Shown piece by piece: positions 15,590 to 23,144 of a DNA stretch of 59,129 nt (position 1 is the stretch's first letter; every line of letters starts with the position of its first letter). Position numbers and translations under genes: made by a program. The notes beneath the pieces are model-generated. The model did no database searches. It was not told the origin of the DNA and saw nothing but the letters and a program-made list of their open reading frames with translations. Source of the stretch: JBBTRN01 sp038065175 (lineage in GTDB: Bacteria; Patescibacteriota; Doudnabacteria; UBA920); NCBI GenBank assembly GCA_038065175.1, contig JBBTRN010000009.1, positions 1 to 59,129 on the forward strand. Direction: 5' to 3'.

Positions 15590-15913
15590 ATGGAAACTAT
15601 GGCTTTAATTTTTTTTGGGCTTGTACTTGCCTATGCTATTTGGCTGATAGTGGGTAAAAAAAAGCAATTTGATACTGATTTGGAGGGCAACCCCTTGCTA
15701 CCCGAGGCTATAGCACGACGCCGCGAGAATCTAGAGAGGATCATGGCGCTGGCAGGCAATAGCCCTCGTATTACGAACGATGATGTACAAAGAGTATTAG
15801 GCGTTTCCGATGCCACTGCCACTCGATATTTGAGCTACTTGGTTGACTTAGGCAAACTGTCAAGAATTGGCGAACGAGGACAACAAGTTTACTACCAATT
15901 ACCCCCGAAATAA
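15590..15913 (+). CDS. Membrane-anchored winged-helix DNA-binding protein
   Basis: 107 residues. An N-terminal hydrophobic segment (residues 4-22, ALIFFGLVLAYAIWLIVGK) is followed by a lysine stop-transfer cluster and a DeoR/MarR-like winged helix: ITNDDVQRVLGVSDATATRYLSYLVDLGKLSRIGERGQQVYY. DNA would be bound from the inner face of the membrane. The targets are unknown. It is followed by a perfect palindromic terminator at 15921. Confidence 0.65.
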   Translation: METMALIFFGLVLAYAIWLIVGKKKQFDTDLEGNPLLPEAIARRRENLERIMALAGNSPRITNDDVQRVLGVSDATATRYLSYLVDLGKLSRIGERGQQVYYQLPPK

Positions 15914-15920
15914 CTAATAA

Positions 15921-15954
15921 ACCATTCTCATATTCTTAAGAATATGAGAATGGT
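15921..15954. terminator. 34-nt perfect palindrome, probable terminator
   Basis: ACCATTCTCATATTC, centre TTAA, and its exact complement, followed by TTT. It lies 7 nt after the winged-helix gene and just before ywbE, so a transcript ending here would end the upstream unit. Its strand symmetry also allows a protein-binding role. Confidence 0.65.
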
Positions 15955-15967
15955 TTTGACTGCTAAA

Positions 15968-16159
15968 ATGGACGGACAAAAACAAGACAACATCTGGCCT
16001 GGGCTGGAAGTTGAAATAGTTTTAAAAAAGGATCAGCGCACAGGCAGGCTTACGCGAGGTGTTGTTGATAGAATTTTGACTAGCTCCGGCTTTCATCCGC
16101 ATGGCATTAAGGTAATGCTCACAGACGGACATGTGGGCAGGGTGCAAAATATAGGATAA
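15968..16159 (+). CDS. ywbE: YwbE family protein (DUF2196)
   Basis: 63 residues from the ATG at 15968: MDGQKQDNIWPGLEVEIVLKKD, then GVVDRILTSSGFHPHGIKVMLTDGHVGRVQNI, the full-length YwbE pattern. The earlier in-frame ATG at 15944 is rejected because it lies inside the terminator-like palindrome and adds eight residues not seen in the family. YwbE is a small beta-rich cytoplasmic protein of unknown function, widespread in Firmicutes and Patescibacteria. Confidence 0.85.
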   Translation: MDGQKQDNIWPGLEVEIVLKKDQRTGRLTRGVVDRILTSSGFHPHGIKVMLTDGHVGRVQNIG

Positions 16160-16436
16160 GATTAGTCCCAGAAGTGCTAAAAAAATCATGTCCTGCAAAA
16201 CAAGCGGAAACCCCGCCCCAGTTTCGCACAAGGCTATTTGTGGGCAAGTTTGGATTTGTGATAATATATAAAATGTGTTCCAAAACCGCAAACTCATAAA
16301 TAAGGTAATGTACGTTATGGCTATAGTTATAATCATTACTATGGTGATTTTAACTTTAGGCCCGAGTATTTTCCAATAACGTTAGCTGAACTTTCCAGCT
16401 ACAGGCTAAAAGCTAATCGCTAAATACTATGATTGT
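16160..16436. other. Intergenic region without a convincing gene
   Basis: A minus-strand frame from 16336 (MIITIAITYITLFMSLRF...MIFLALLGLILSYIL) has two hydrophobic stretches and an upstream TTGGAA-18-TAAAAT, but its 3' half is antisense to ywbE and looks non-coding. A 20-codon hydrophobic ORF at about 16317 on plus is also possible. Neither is strong enough to annotate as a gene. Confidence 0.4.
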
Positions 16437-16940
16437 ATGTTTAAATTCAACCTTCAAACCGACGAAAAACTGCTTAAAATAGAACGGCAGGCGGAAATCA
16501 TTCTGGTTAAGCCGGTTTTAATTGTCTTTATTTTAATTTATGCGCCGTGGGCGTTTTTAATTAAATACGAGCTCCACGCCCGCTTTAGCAGGCTGTTAAT
16601 AACCTGGACTTTTTTGGTCATCCTTTACGCTGTATATAAATTTATATTATGGCTAATAAATGTTTATTTAATCACTAACAAAAGGCTCATAGCGGTAATT
16701 TACAAAAGCCTAATCAACAAAACTGTTTTGGAAACCCCCATTGAGCGGATACACAACATTAGCGCCCAAACCAAAGGGCTTGCACATTCGCTTTTGAAAA
16801 TCGGCGATGTGACTGTGCAAGTGGCTTCGCTTACCCAGCCGATGGTTTTAAAAAACCTAAAAAATCCGGAAGACATTAAAGATTTTCTCTGGAAAACGCA
16901 TAGACCGCAAACCCAAATTTTGCGCACACAAAAACTATGA
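16437..16940 (+). CDS. Bacterial PH-domain membrane protein (bPH2/YdbS-YdbT type)
   Basis: 167 residues. Two hydrophobic helices (about residues 24-45 and 54-76) precede a bacterial PH domain: NVYLITNKRLIAVIYKSLINKTVLETPIERIHNISAQTKG, GDVTVQVAS. This fits the YdbS/YdbT-like family of membrane-anchored PH proteins of unclear function. It starts a row of envelope genes with ftsB 7 nt downstream. Confidence 0.75.
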   Translation: MFKFNLQTDEKLLKIERQAEIILVKPVLIVFILIYAPWAFLIKYELHARFSRLLITWTFLVILYAVYKFILWLINVYLITNKRLIAVIYKSLINKTVLETPIERIHNISAQTKGLAHSLLKIGDVTVQVASLTQPMVLKNLKNPEDIKDFLWKTHRPQTQILRTQKL

Positions 16941-16947
16941 AACCCGT

Positions 16948-17310
16948 ATGAAAATAAGCTGGATGTCTAAATCCGCTGTTGTGCTGCTGCTGATTACCGC
17001 GGGATTCTTAGGCCACCAAAAATTCAAGCAATACCGTTTGCAAAAAAAAATCAATTTTGAAAAGGAAAGCCTCCAAAGCCAATACCAGGAACTGGGGGGT
17101 AAAAACGAACAGCTTACGGAAACTTTAGGCTACCTGAATTCAGACGCTTACAAAGAATTAATCGCAAGACAGCAGTTGAATTTGCAAAAAGAAGGGGAAA
17201 TGGTCTACAGCTTTTCAAATTCGGAAAAGAATAGGAATGGAACGGAAGCGCAGGCGGAGAGCCCTACAAATTTCCAAAAATGGGCGCGCTATTTTTTAAA
17301 TAAGGAATAA
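16948..17310 (+). CDS. ftsB: FtsB/DivIC-type septum formation initiator
   Basis: 120 residues: a short cytoplasmic N-terminus, one membrane helix (SAVVLLLITAGFLGHQKF), and a coiled coil (KINFEKESLQSQYQELGGKNEQLTETLGYL) followed by the family motif SDAYKELIARQQLNLQKEGE. FtsB/DivIC forms the FtsQLB complex that activates FtsW. ftsQ is found at 53997. The C-terminal tail after residue 90 is low complexity. Confidence 0.8.
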   Translation: MKISWMSKSAVVLLLITAGFLGHQKFKQYRLQKKINFEKESLQSQYQELGGKNEQLTETLGYLNSDAYKELIARQQLNLQKEGEMVYSFSNSEKNRNGTEAQAESPTNFQKWARYFLNKE

Positions 17311-17336
17311 TATCCGCAAGAACGCGTATTTTAATT

Positions 17337-18164
17337 ATGAACCAAACACAAAAAAAAATTCCTTACCGTGTTATTGTTTTAATCGCGGCGTCGCTCGCGC
17401 TAATTTTCGCATTTGCATATTGGATAGCGCTTTCAAAAGAATCGTCTATAAAAAACGGACTGCTTAGCTCACTCCCGCTTCCTCTACTACTGGTTGAAAA
17501 CCGCCCTATTTACAGCGACGATTTTTTTTCCCGGACACAGGCGCATAAAATAATTTTCGGCAATGACAGCGCCAACCTTGCCGAAGCAAAAACGCAAATC
17601 TTGCAAAGATTGCTATACGAAAAGCAGTTAGAAATATTGGCGTCAAGGCAAAAAGCCAGGCTTGGGGATTGGCGGGATTTTGCCAGCCTGCCTGGAGCTG
17701 AAATAGAAAAAAACCAGGTGCTTAAAAGTGCCGTGGCATTGGAAGCCAAGGAAGACACTTTTAAGTTTTGGTTTTACTCGCAAGCACAGTTAAACCAAGA
17801 AGCCTACAAAACCGCAAATTTTGTATTGGATGAACTAAAAAATGGCAAAGATTTCCAGGAATTGGCAAAAATCTACAGCCAAGACATTTCAAGCATGCAA
17901 TTCGGCGGCGATTTAGGCCCGGTTTTGGCGGAAAATTTAATGTTTGAATTTAAGGAAAAACTCCTGCAATCAAAGTCCGGAGATGCTCTAATCATACCCA
18001 GCCGTCTCGGTTTACACATTGTCCAGATATATATGAAAAAAATCCAAGGGGAAGGCAAAGATGTGCTATACTTAAAGCAGATATTCCTTAAGGCAAGCGA
18101 TTTTGTGGAATGGGCAAAAGAAGAAACAAAAGATTATAAAATAATAAATATTATAAATATCTAG
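17337..18164 (+). CDS. Parvulin-type peptidyl-prolyl isomerase (PpiC/SurA/PrsA-like)
   Basis: 275 residues. An N-terminal membrane anchor (VIVLIAASLALIFAFAYWIAL) is followed by a SurA_N-like helical part and a rotamase domain: DFQELAKIYSQDISSMQFGGDLGPVLAENLMFEF and SRLGLHIVQIY. It should fold or chaperone exported proteins outside the membrane. Together with ftsB and the next exported protein it forms a compact envelope group. Confidence 0.8.
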   Translation: MNQTQKKIPYRVIVLIAASLALIFAFAYWIALSKESSIKNGLLSSLPLPLLLVENRPIYSDDFFSRTQAHKIIFGNDSANLAEAKTQILQRLLYEKQLEILASRQKARLGDWRDFASLPGAEIEKNQVLKSAVALEAKEDTFKFWFYSQAQLNQEAYKTANFVLDELKNGKDFQELAKIYSQDISSMQFGGDLGPVLAENLMFEFKEKLLQSKSGDALIIPSRLGLHIVQIYMKKIQGEGKDVLYLKQIFLKASDFVEWAKEETKDYKIINIINI

Positions 18165-18215
18165 CCCTCAAACCAAAAAAGATGGACGGATATAAAAAAT
18201 ATTACAAATTTTTTT

Positions 18216-19937
18216 GTGAACAAAGACATAATAAATTTTGTTAAAGAATCAAGGCTGCATGGGGTGCCTGATCCGGAAATAAAGCAGGAATTGCTTTCTG
18301 CCGGCTGGGAAGCTCATGTTGTGGAAGATAACTTTGTTCATTTGAAAGCATTAACCGACAAACCGCTTACTAACAAAGACGAGGATCTTAGTTTCCCTAA
18401 CCACGAAAAACCAGACGCGCCGCAAGATCGCGCCCAAAAAAACGAGTACAGCGTTTTGACGGCAAATACCCCGACACCCAAAAACACAAAAAATATCCGA
18501 CGAAATTTTACCAAGCAAATTTTGTTTTTGCTAACCGGTCTATCTTTTATAATATTCAGCTTACTTTTATACAGTTATTCTGTCTTAGGGGTTTATAACC
18601 CCAAGAAAGTTTGGCAGCAATGGTGGTCCCGCGGGTTTTCGCAGTATTACGCGGCCAGATTTAACGGAAGCTACAAAAACAACACTGACCATTCATTGTA
18701 TAATTTCTTTTATGAAATTTACCGAAATTCTTCCAACGAAAATCCGGAAACAGAAATTGAAATCGGATTCAGCATAGAAACCCCTTCAAAAAAATATATA
18801 AAAAATGCGGCTTTTTTGGAAAAAGACGGCTTCTCGTATGCTAATTTATATGATTTTAAGGATATCTTAGCGGCATACAACTTATCTGAAATTGGTTGGA
18901 TTAGATTCGATAATGTAAAATACAAAAAAGAAATAGAGAAAATTTTTGGAAAGAACGAATTTAATGAACAATTAAACGAGTTTAAACAAAAATTTTCTTC
19001 AGAGTTTGGCGGCTTAATTTCTCAATACAATCCAGTAATTTCAAATATGCCTAAAGGGTTAGAAAAATTAGATGGCAAATACACGGTTAGGTCTGAAATT
19101 AAAATAGATAAAGCAGCTTTGTCCGATTTGATTTTTGGAGTTTTTAACCATTCAGTTAATTCCTTAAATACCGGAAGCGCCCCGGCTGCCAACTTATTTA
19201 CCCAAGAAATGTCGGACAGGCTAAGTTCCGGACTAAAAGAATTATTAAACGAAGTCAACATAAAAAAAGTCCAAGCTTGGACTGGAATTTTCGACGGACA
19301 ATTGAATAAATTACAAATCGTTATTGATGTTCCAGCGCTTTCTGGTGAAATCCAAAAACTCTCCGGTGTACCTAAAGCGCTTGGCAAAAATCGCGATGCT
19401 GAAAGGTTAGCAGATATTATTCAAATTCGAAGCGCCCTGGAAAGCTACAAATCAAATCACTCCCGCTTTCCCGAGTCTAAAAATGGCCAGCCATTAGCTA
19501 TAGAAAATTATATTAGTGCGTTTCCCGAGGCCCCGGCCCCAACTGATGGAACTTGCACTGAATATTTTAACACCTATTGGTACCAGGTTTCTACGGACAG
19601 CCAAAATTATGAAATGACTTTCTGCCTCGGGGAATCTACAGGCGGCTACTTTGCGGGTATTAATAAATTAACCCAAGAAGGTATTAGCGCGGTTAAAGAT
19701 TGTCCCTCAACCCCTGAAAACTGCTTTAAGAATAACCAGCCGGACGAACAAATTGAAACCGGCGGCCAAGGGTCGGTTGGAGAATTTATTTTTGAAATAA
19801 GCTTCAAAGATCTGGAAGAGCCAAGGGAAATTACCGCTCCTCAAGAATTTGTTGACTTTGAGCAAATCTTGCAGAATATCCAAAACGGCACGAAATTCAT
19901 GCCCCAACTTGTACCGATTAACCAGACTCAAAATTAA
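18216..19937 (+). CDS. Membrane-anchored extracytoplasmic protein with pseudopilin-like C-terminal segment
   Basis: 573 residues, GTG start. The N-terminus (FVKESRLHGVPDPEIKQELLSAGW) is a small helical motif seen on many Patescibacteria membrane proteins. A membrane helix lies near residues 103-125. The outer part includes RLADIIQIRSALESYKSNHSRFPES and two cysteines in TDGTCTEY and MTFCLGES, recalling the body of type II/IV pseudopilins. Function unknown. A related segment occurs in the protein at 43283. Confidence 0.55.
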   Translation: MNKDIINFVKESRLHGVPDPEIKQELLSAGWEAHVVEDNFVHLKALTDKPLTNKDEDLSFPNHEKPDAPQDRAQKNEYSVLTANTPTPKNTKNIRRNFTKQILFLLTGLSFIIFSLLLYSYSVLGVYNPKKVWQQWWSRGFSQYYAARFNGSYKNNTDHSLYNFFYEIYRNSSNENPETEIEIGFSIETPSKKYIKNAAFLEKDGFSYANLYDFKDILAAYNLSEIGWIRFDNVKYKKEIEKIFGKNEFNEQLNEFKQKFSSEFGGLISQYNPVISNMPKGLEKLDGKYTVRSEIKIDKAALSDLIFGVFNHSVNSLNTGSAPAANLFTQEMSDRLSSGLKELLNEVNIKKVQAWTGIFDGQLNKLQIVIDVPALSGEIQKLSGVPKALGKNRDAERLADIIQIRSALESYKSNHSRFPESKNGQPLAIENYISAFPEAPAPTDGTCTEYFNTYWYQVSTDSQNYEMTFCLGESTGGYFAGINKLTQEGISAVKDCPSTPENCFKNNQPDEQIETGGQGSVGEFIFEISFKDLEEPREITAPQEFVDFEQILQNIQNGTKFMPQLVPINQTQN

Positions 19938-19945
19938 AATAACTT

Positions 19946-20776
19946 ATGAAAATAGGTATTTTTGATTCCGGTTTGGGAGGTTTAGTTATTGCCCGCGCTA
20001 TAGTAAAAAAACTCCCGAAGTACGACTACATTTATTTAGGCGATACAAAAAATTTGCCCTATGGGCAAAAATCACCCGTCCAAATTTACCGCTTTACCTT
20101 AAAAGCGGTGGATTTTTTATTTAAACAAAAATGCCAAATTATAATAATTGCCTGCAACACAGCTTCTGCTCTAGCTTTAAGAAAAATCCAACAACAATAT
20201 TTGCCTACACACTATCCAAATAGGCGGGTATTGGGAGTAATTATTCCCACCCTGGAATCTATCTGGCAACCGCCAATCGATATTCGATCTCCTATTCGAA
20301 CGAATAGGAGATCGAAAGTAGGGGTAATAGGGACTACAGCAACAATCAAATCCCACATATATAAAAAAGAATTGACAAAGATCAATGGCCAAGCAAGAAT
20401 CATTGAACTCGTTGCACCGGATCTAGTGCCTCTGATTGAACAAAATTCTTTACAAAAAGCCCGAAAAACCGTAAAATTATACCTAAGGCCTTTTAAGAAG
20501 CGGGGGATAGAAGCCCTGATTTTAGGGTGCACCCATTACCCGATTTTGAAGAAGACGTTTGGGCAAGCTATGGGGAGGAAAGTGACTGTAATAAGCCAGG
20601 ACGAAATAATGCCCGGAAAGCTTGTAAATTACCTTAAGCGGCACAAGGAGCTGGCAAGCAAACTTTCAAAAAATTCAAAAAAAGAATTTTGGGTAACCTC
20701 GCGAAATTCAAAGTTTGATAAAGTAGCAAAAAGGATGTTTGGCAGAAAATTAGATTTAAAATTAGTAAAAATATAA
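19946..20776 (+). CDS. murI: Glutamate racemase
   Basis: 276 residues with DSGLGG at 8-13, the first catalytic cysteine in ACNTASA (about C70), GVIGTTATI, and the second in LGCTHYP (about C194). It supplies D-glutamate to MurD. Residues about 112-124 (DIRSPIRTNRRSK) are foreign to the family and are encoded by a 34-nt perfect palindrome at 20283-20316 inserted in frame between conserved strands. The insertion lies on a surface loop by family topology (inference), so activity may be kept. Confidence 0.9.
   Translation: MKIGIFDSGLGGLVIARAIVKKLPKYDYIYLGDTKNLPYGQKSPVQIYRFTLKAVDFLFKQKCQIIIIACNTASALALRKIQQQYLPTHYPNRRVLGVIIPTLESIWQPPIDIRSPIRTNRRSKVGVIGTTATIKSHIYKKELTKINGQARIIELVAPDLVPLIEQNSLQKARKTVKLYLRPFKKRGIEALILGCTHYPILKKTFGQAMGRKVTVISQDEIMPGKLVNYLKRHKELASKLSKNSKKEFWVTSRNSKFDKVAKRMFGRKLDLKLVKI
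20283..20316. repeat. 34-nt perfect palindrome inserted in frame in murI
   Basis: Arms of 16 bp: TTCGATCTCCTATTCG, centre AA, CGAATAGGAGATCGAA. It is translated as part of MurI. Confidence 0.85.
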
Positions 20777-20880
20777 AATTTATCATAAACCTTTTGCATC
20801 AGCGTACCATTCGACAGGCTCATGGTGGTGAGCAAAGCCGAACCACTAGTACAGTGATGTAAAAGGACCCGAAAAACTTT
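20777..20880. other. Intergenic region before the tRNA-Thr mosaic
   Basis: Contains palindromic fragments such as CATGGTGGTGAG and CACTAGTACAGTG but no ORF. It probably belongs to the same repeat-rich mosaic that follows. Confidence 0.35.
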
Positions 20881-21273
20881 GCCAGAGTAGCTCCCGCCAA
20901 AGCCAGGCAGGCATCTGGTACCCGCCCGCAACGACTTCGCCGATATATCAACATAATAGTGTTTAATGGTGCCGGCTTAGCTCATCTGGTAGAGCAGCGG
21001 CCCGCCCCGCACCATTCGTTTTGCCGACGTAGCTCAACTGGCAGAGCAATGGTATCGTAAACCATAGGTTATCGGTTCAACTCCGATCGTCGGCTCCAAA
21101 TGGTGCGGGGTAAACAGGTTAGAGGTTCAAGCTTGCCCCGTAAATAACGAAGTTGTTGTACGGGGTCCGACAGCCGGCTCCACTAGATACTAATTTAATA
21201 ACTACTGCCCAGTCGTTGCGAAGTCGGGCGGGTAAACCGCAGGCTAAGGGTTCAAATCCCTTCTTCGGCTCCA
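20881..21273 (+). other. Nested mosaic of tRNA-Thr-like halves separated by palindromes
   Basis: From outside in: a 5' half with a palindrome in its D-loop (20881-20920, GCCAGAGTAGCTC...CATCTGGTA), a second 5' half (20971-21000, GCCGGCTTAGCTC), an intact tRNA (21023-21098), the 3' half ending AGCCGGCTCCA (21111-21182) that pairs with the second 5' half, and a 3' half GGTAAACCGC...CTTCGGCTCCA (21231-21273). Inverted repeats CCCCGCACCATT (21005-21016) / AATGGTGCGGGG (21099-21110) flank the intact tRNA. Whether the split tRNAs are real, broken or a misassembly beside the N gap cannot be settled here. Confidence 0.55.
21023..21098 (+). tRNA. tRNA-Thr (CGT)
   Basis: 76 nt: acceptor GCCGACG/CGTCGGC, D-arm GCTC/GAGC, anticodon stem ATGGT/ACCAT with loop ATCGTAA giving anticodon CGT, T-arm ATCGG/CCGAT with TTCAACT loop, and an encoded CCA. 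All stems pair perfectly. It lies between 12-bp inverted repeats inside a second tRNA-like sequence. Confidence 0.85.
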
Positions 21274-21289
21274 GGCGATAGGCAGGCGG

Positions 21290-21425
21290 GGCAATGACCC
21301 TGAACCAATCGCTTCGCTCTGGTACGGGGTAAATATCGTAAACCATAGGTCGTCAGTNNNNNNNNNNCGAGCCGATGAACATCGGAGCGAGCGCTACAGG
21401 GGTCCAACCGTCGGCCCCGTACACC
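21290..21425 (+). other. Disrupted tRNA-Thr-like copy containing the assembly gap
   Basis: ATCGTAAACCATAGGT repeats the anticodon and variable region of the intact tRNA-Thr, followed by a run of 10 N (21358-21367), a palindromic stretch and CGTCGGC-like sequence. GTACGGGG (21322-21329) and CCCCGTAC (21415-21422) bound it. It is a broken or misassembled tRNA copy; the N run means its true sequence is unknown. Confidence 0.5.
21358..21367. other. Assembly gap (10 N)
   Basis: Ten unknown bases inside a disrupted tRNA-Thr-like copy; contig order or content here is uncertain. Confidence 0.99.
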
Positions 21426-21497
21426 ATATTCCGGCACAGGTCAAGAGGCTTTAGTCTTGACATAAACCGGTAATTTTATGAAGATACTATTGTTTTC

Positions 21498-21776
21498 ATG
21501 ACAGAAAATCAACCAACACCCCTCCCTCACCCTCCCCATAAAGAGGAGGGGAAATCACAAAAAAAATCAGTAAATTTTTTTCTGCTCTTTGAGCTGGGGA
21601 TTGAATTTGCGGTTATTTTAGGCTTACCTTTAATAGGCGCGGTGTATTTAGGCAAATGGCTGGATGCAAAATACGAGACTAAGTTTATTATCATAATATG
21701 CCTACTGCTTGGGCTCGCTTTAAGTTGGTATATGATATTTAAAAAAATAAATCAGATTAGAAAAATAATAAAATAA
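21498..21776 (+). CDS. atpZ: AtpZ/AtpI-type ATP synthase assembly protein
   Basis: 92 residues with two membrane helices (FELGIEFAVILGLPLIGAVYLG and KFIIIICLLLGLALSWYMIF), matching the short F0F1-ATPase subunit/AtpZ family that heads atp operons and helps c-ring assembly or ion handling. The N-terminal PTPLPHPPHKEEGK is encoded by a CCCTCACC/GGGG palindrome (about 21520-21556), another in-frame repeat. Its stop overlaps the atpB start by one base. Confidence 0.75.
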   Translation: MTENQPTPLPHPPHKEEGKSQKKSVNFFLLFELGIEFAVILGLPLIGAVYLGKWLDAKYETKFIIIICLLLGLALSWYMIFKKINQIRKIIK

Positions 21777-22633
21777 TGCTTTTATTGCTTCCTCCACTCG
21801 CCGCGGAAAAAATGTTTTCCATAGGCGGACTGCCAATAACCAATTCGTATATAAACTCCACCATTGCTTTGGTCTTTTTTGTAACCTTTGGATTTCTAAT
21901 AAGATCCGCGGTTGGTAAATATTATTCGGCCGACAAGCCTCCCAAGGGTCTCTTAAACTTCTTTGAAAGCATTTTGGAATTCCTTTTAGGTTATATAGAC
22001 AATGTCACTAAGGACCGGAAAAAAACTTTAAAGTTTTTGCCCATTGTCGGCGCTTTGTTTTTGTTTATACTTATTTCCAACTGGATGGGGCTTTTACCCG
22101 GTACCGGCTCTATTGGTATTTACCAACTTCACGCAGGGCATGTAGAACTTATTCCGCTTTTAAGGTCGGCTAACGCCGACTTAAATATGACTATTGCCAT
22201 GGCCGTGTTCGCAGTAATTACTTCCCATTTGATTGGTATTGTTGCGATTGGCTTTTTTAAATACGCCAATAAGTTTATTAAACTCGGCGATTTGTACCAC
22301 GCGGTTAAGAGTTTAAGTCCCATAAAAATTTTAACCGCGGTGATTGAGTTTTTTGTTGGGCTGATTGAAATTTTTTCCGAGGCCGCAAAGATGGTCTCAC
22401 TTTCCCTAAGGCTTTTTGGAAACATATTCGCGGGAGAAGTATTGCTTACAGTTTTAGCCGGACTGATAGCGTTTATAGCGCCATTGCCGTTCATGGGTTT
22501 GGAACTCTTAGTAGGCGCTATCCAGGCAGTTGTTTTTTCTATGTTAACGCTGGTATACTTAACTATGGCAACTGCGGAGCCGCACGGTGCGCACAACGAC
22601 GATAATCACGAACTTGCGAAAGCTCATGGCTGA
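21776..22633 (+). CDS. atpB: F0F1 ATP synthase subunit a
   Basis: 285 residues, five to six membrane helices, with the subunit a signature SLSLRLFGNIFAGEVLL containing the essential arginine that faces the c-ring, and LVGAIQAVVFSMLTLVYLTMA near the end. Forms the proton half-channels with the c-ring. It precedes atpE, separated by a palindromic segment. Confidence 0.93.
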   Translation: MLLLLPPLAAEKMFSIGGLPITNSYINSTIALVFFVTFGFLIRSAVGKYYSADKPPKGLLNFFESILEFLLGYIDNVTKDRKKTLKFLPIVGALFLFILISNWMGLLPGTGSIGIYQLHAGHVELIPLLRSANADLNMTIAMAVFAVITSHLIGIVAIGFFKYANKFIKLGDLYHAVKSLSPIKILTAVIEFFVGLIEIFSEAAKMVSLSLRLFGNIFAGEVLLTVLAGLIAFIAPLPFMGLELLVGAIQAVVFSMLTLVYLTMATAEPHGAHNDDNHELAKAHG

Positions 22634-22647
22634 TGGATTACAAAATA

Positions 22648-22740
22648 GGGATTATGTATAATTTCCGCCATCGGCGGATCCGCTCCGCGGGACATAATTC
22701 CTAATTCATAATTCATTTCACAAGCGGGACATTAAACTAT
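22648..22740. repeat. Palindromic segment between atpB and atpE
   Basis: GGGATTATGT and ACATAATTCC form an imperfect outer stem around CCGCC-ATC-GGCGG and CCGCTCCGCGGG. No ORF. Confidence 0.5.
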
Positions 22741-22782
22741 CAAGTAAATAAAGATCCACGCGTTGTGAAAAGGAGAAAACAA

Positions 22783-23001
22783 ATGGACGCAGAAAGTTGG
22801 CAGTTAGTCGCTAAATCGTTCGCCATTGCCATTGGCGGCGTGGCTCCGGCCATTGCCATTGGCAAAATTGCCTCTAAGGGCATGGAAAGCATTGGCCGAA
22901 ACCCTGAAAGCGGGGACAAGCTGTTCGTGCCTATGCTGCTTGGCATGGCTTTTGCCGAAGCTATTGCTATTTATGCGCTGGTGGTTACGTTTACATTGTA
23001 G
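22783..23001 (+). CDS. atpE: F0F1 ATP synthase subunit c
   Basis: 72 residues forming the two-helix hairpin: GGVAPAIAIGKIASKGMESIGRNPE, then FAEAIAIYALVV with the ion-binding glutamate. The positions that coordinate sodium in Na+ c-rings (Gln in helix 1, Ser/Thr after the Glu) are hydrophobic here, so protons are the likely coupling ion. The ATG at 22783 is chosen over the GTG at 22765 because AAAGGAG (22768-22774) then serves as its SD. Confidence 0.93.
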   Translation: MDAESWQLVAKSFAIAIGGVAPAIAIGKIASKGMESIGRNPESGDKLFVPMLLGMAFAEAIAIYALVVTFTL

Positions 23002-23009
23002 CAACAGCC

Positions 23010-23108
23010 CCCTCTCTTAAGATAAGAGAGGGTTGGGGTGAGTTATGAAAATTTGATAATAATCAACAGCTCATAACCCCTCCTAACCTCCCCTTAACTT
23101 AAGGGGAG
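23010..23108. repeat. REPIN-like pair of inverted palindromes
   Basis: Two perfect hairpins, CCCTCTCTTA/TAAGAGAGGG (23010-23032) and CTCCCCTTAA/TTAAGGGGAG (23088-23108), face each other around an imperfect inverted repeat (GGTTGGGGTGAGTTATG / CTCATAACCCCTCCTAACC). This is the arrangement of a REP doublet. It separates atpE from atpF. Confidence 0.65.
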
Positions 23109-23144
23109 GAAACTAACAAACAAGTTTCCTTCCTTTTTAATATC

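Noticed and set aside
15944..15967. Earlier ATG for ywbE
   Set aside because: It lies inside the 34-nt palindromic terminator, and the family begins at the ATG at 15968.
16022..16336. Minus-strand ORF with two hydrophobic stretches
   Set aside because: The first ~60 residues could be a membrane peptide with a weak promoter, but the rest is antisense to ywbE and has no protein-like pattern; no family is recognised.
20881..21273. tRNA genes with archaeal-style introns or group I introns
   Set aside because: The inserted material is palindromic, contains another tRNA and lacks a bulge-helix-bulge or group I core; mosaic repeats or misassembly fit better.
21119..21437. Minus-strand ORFs across the tRNA region
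   Set aside because: They are antisense to tRNA sequence and the N gap; peptide similarity there is a known artefact of translated tRNA-Thr.
22765..22782. GTG start six codons upstream of atpE
   Set aside because: These codons contain the Shine-Dalgarno of the real ATG at 22783 and are not part of subunit c.
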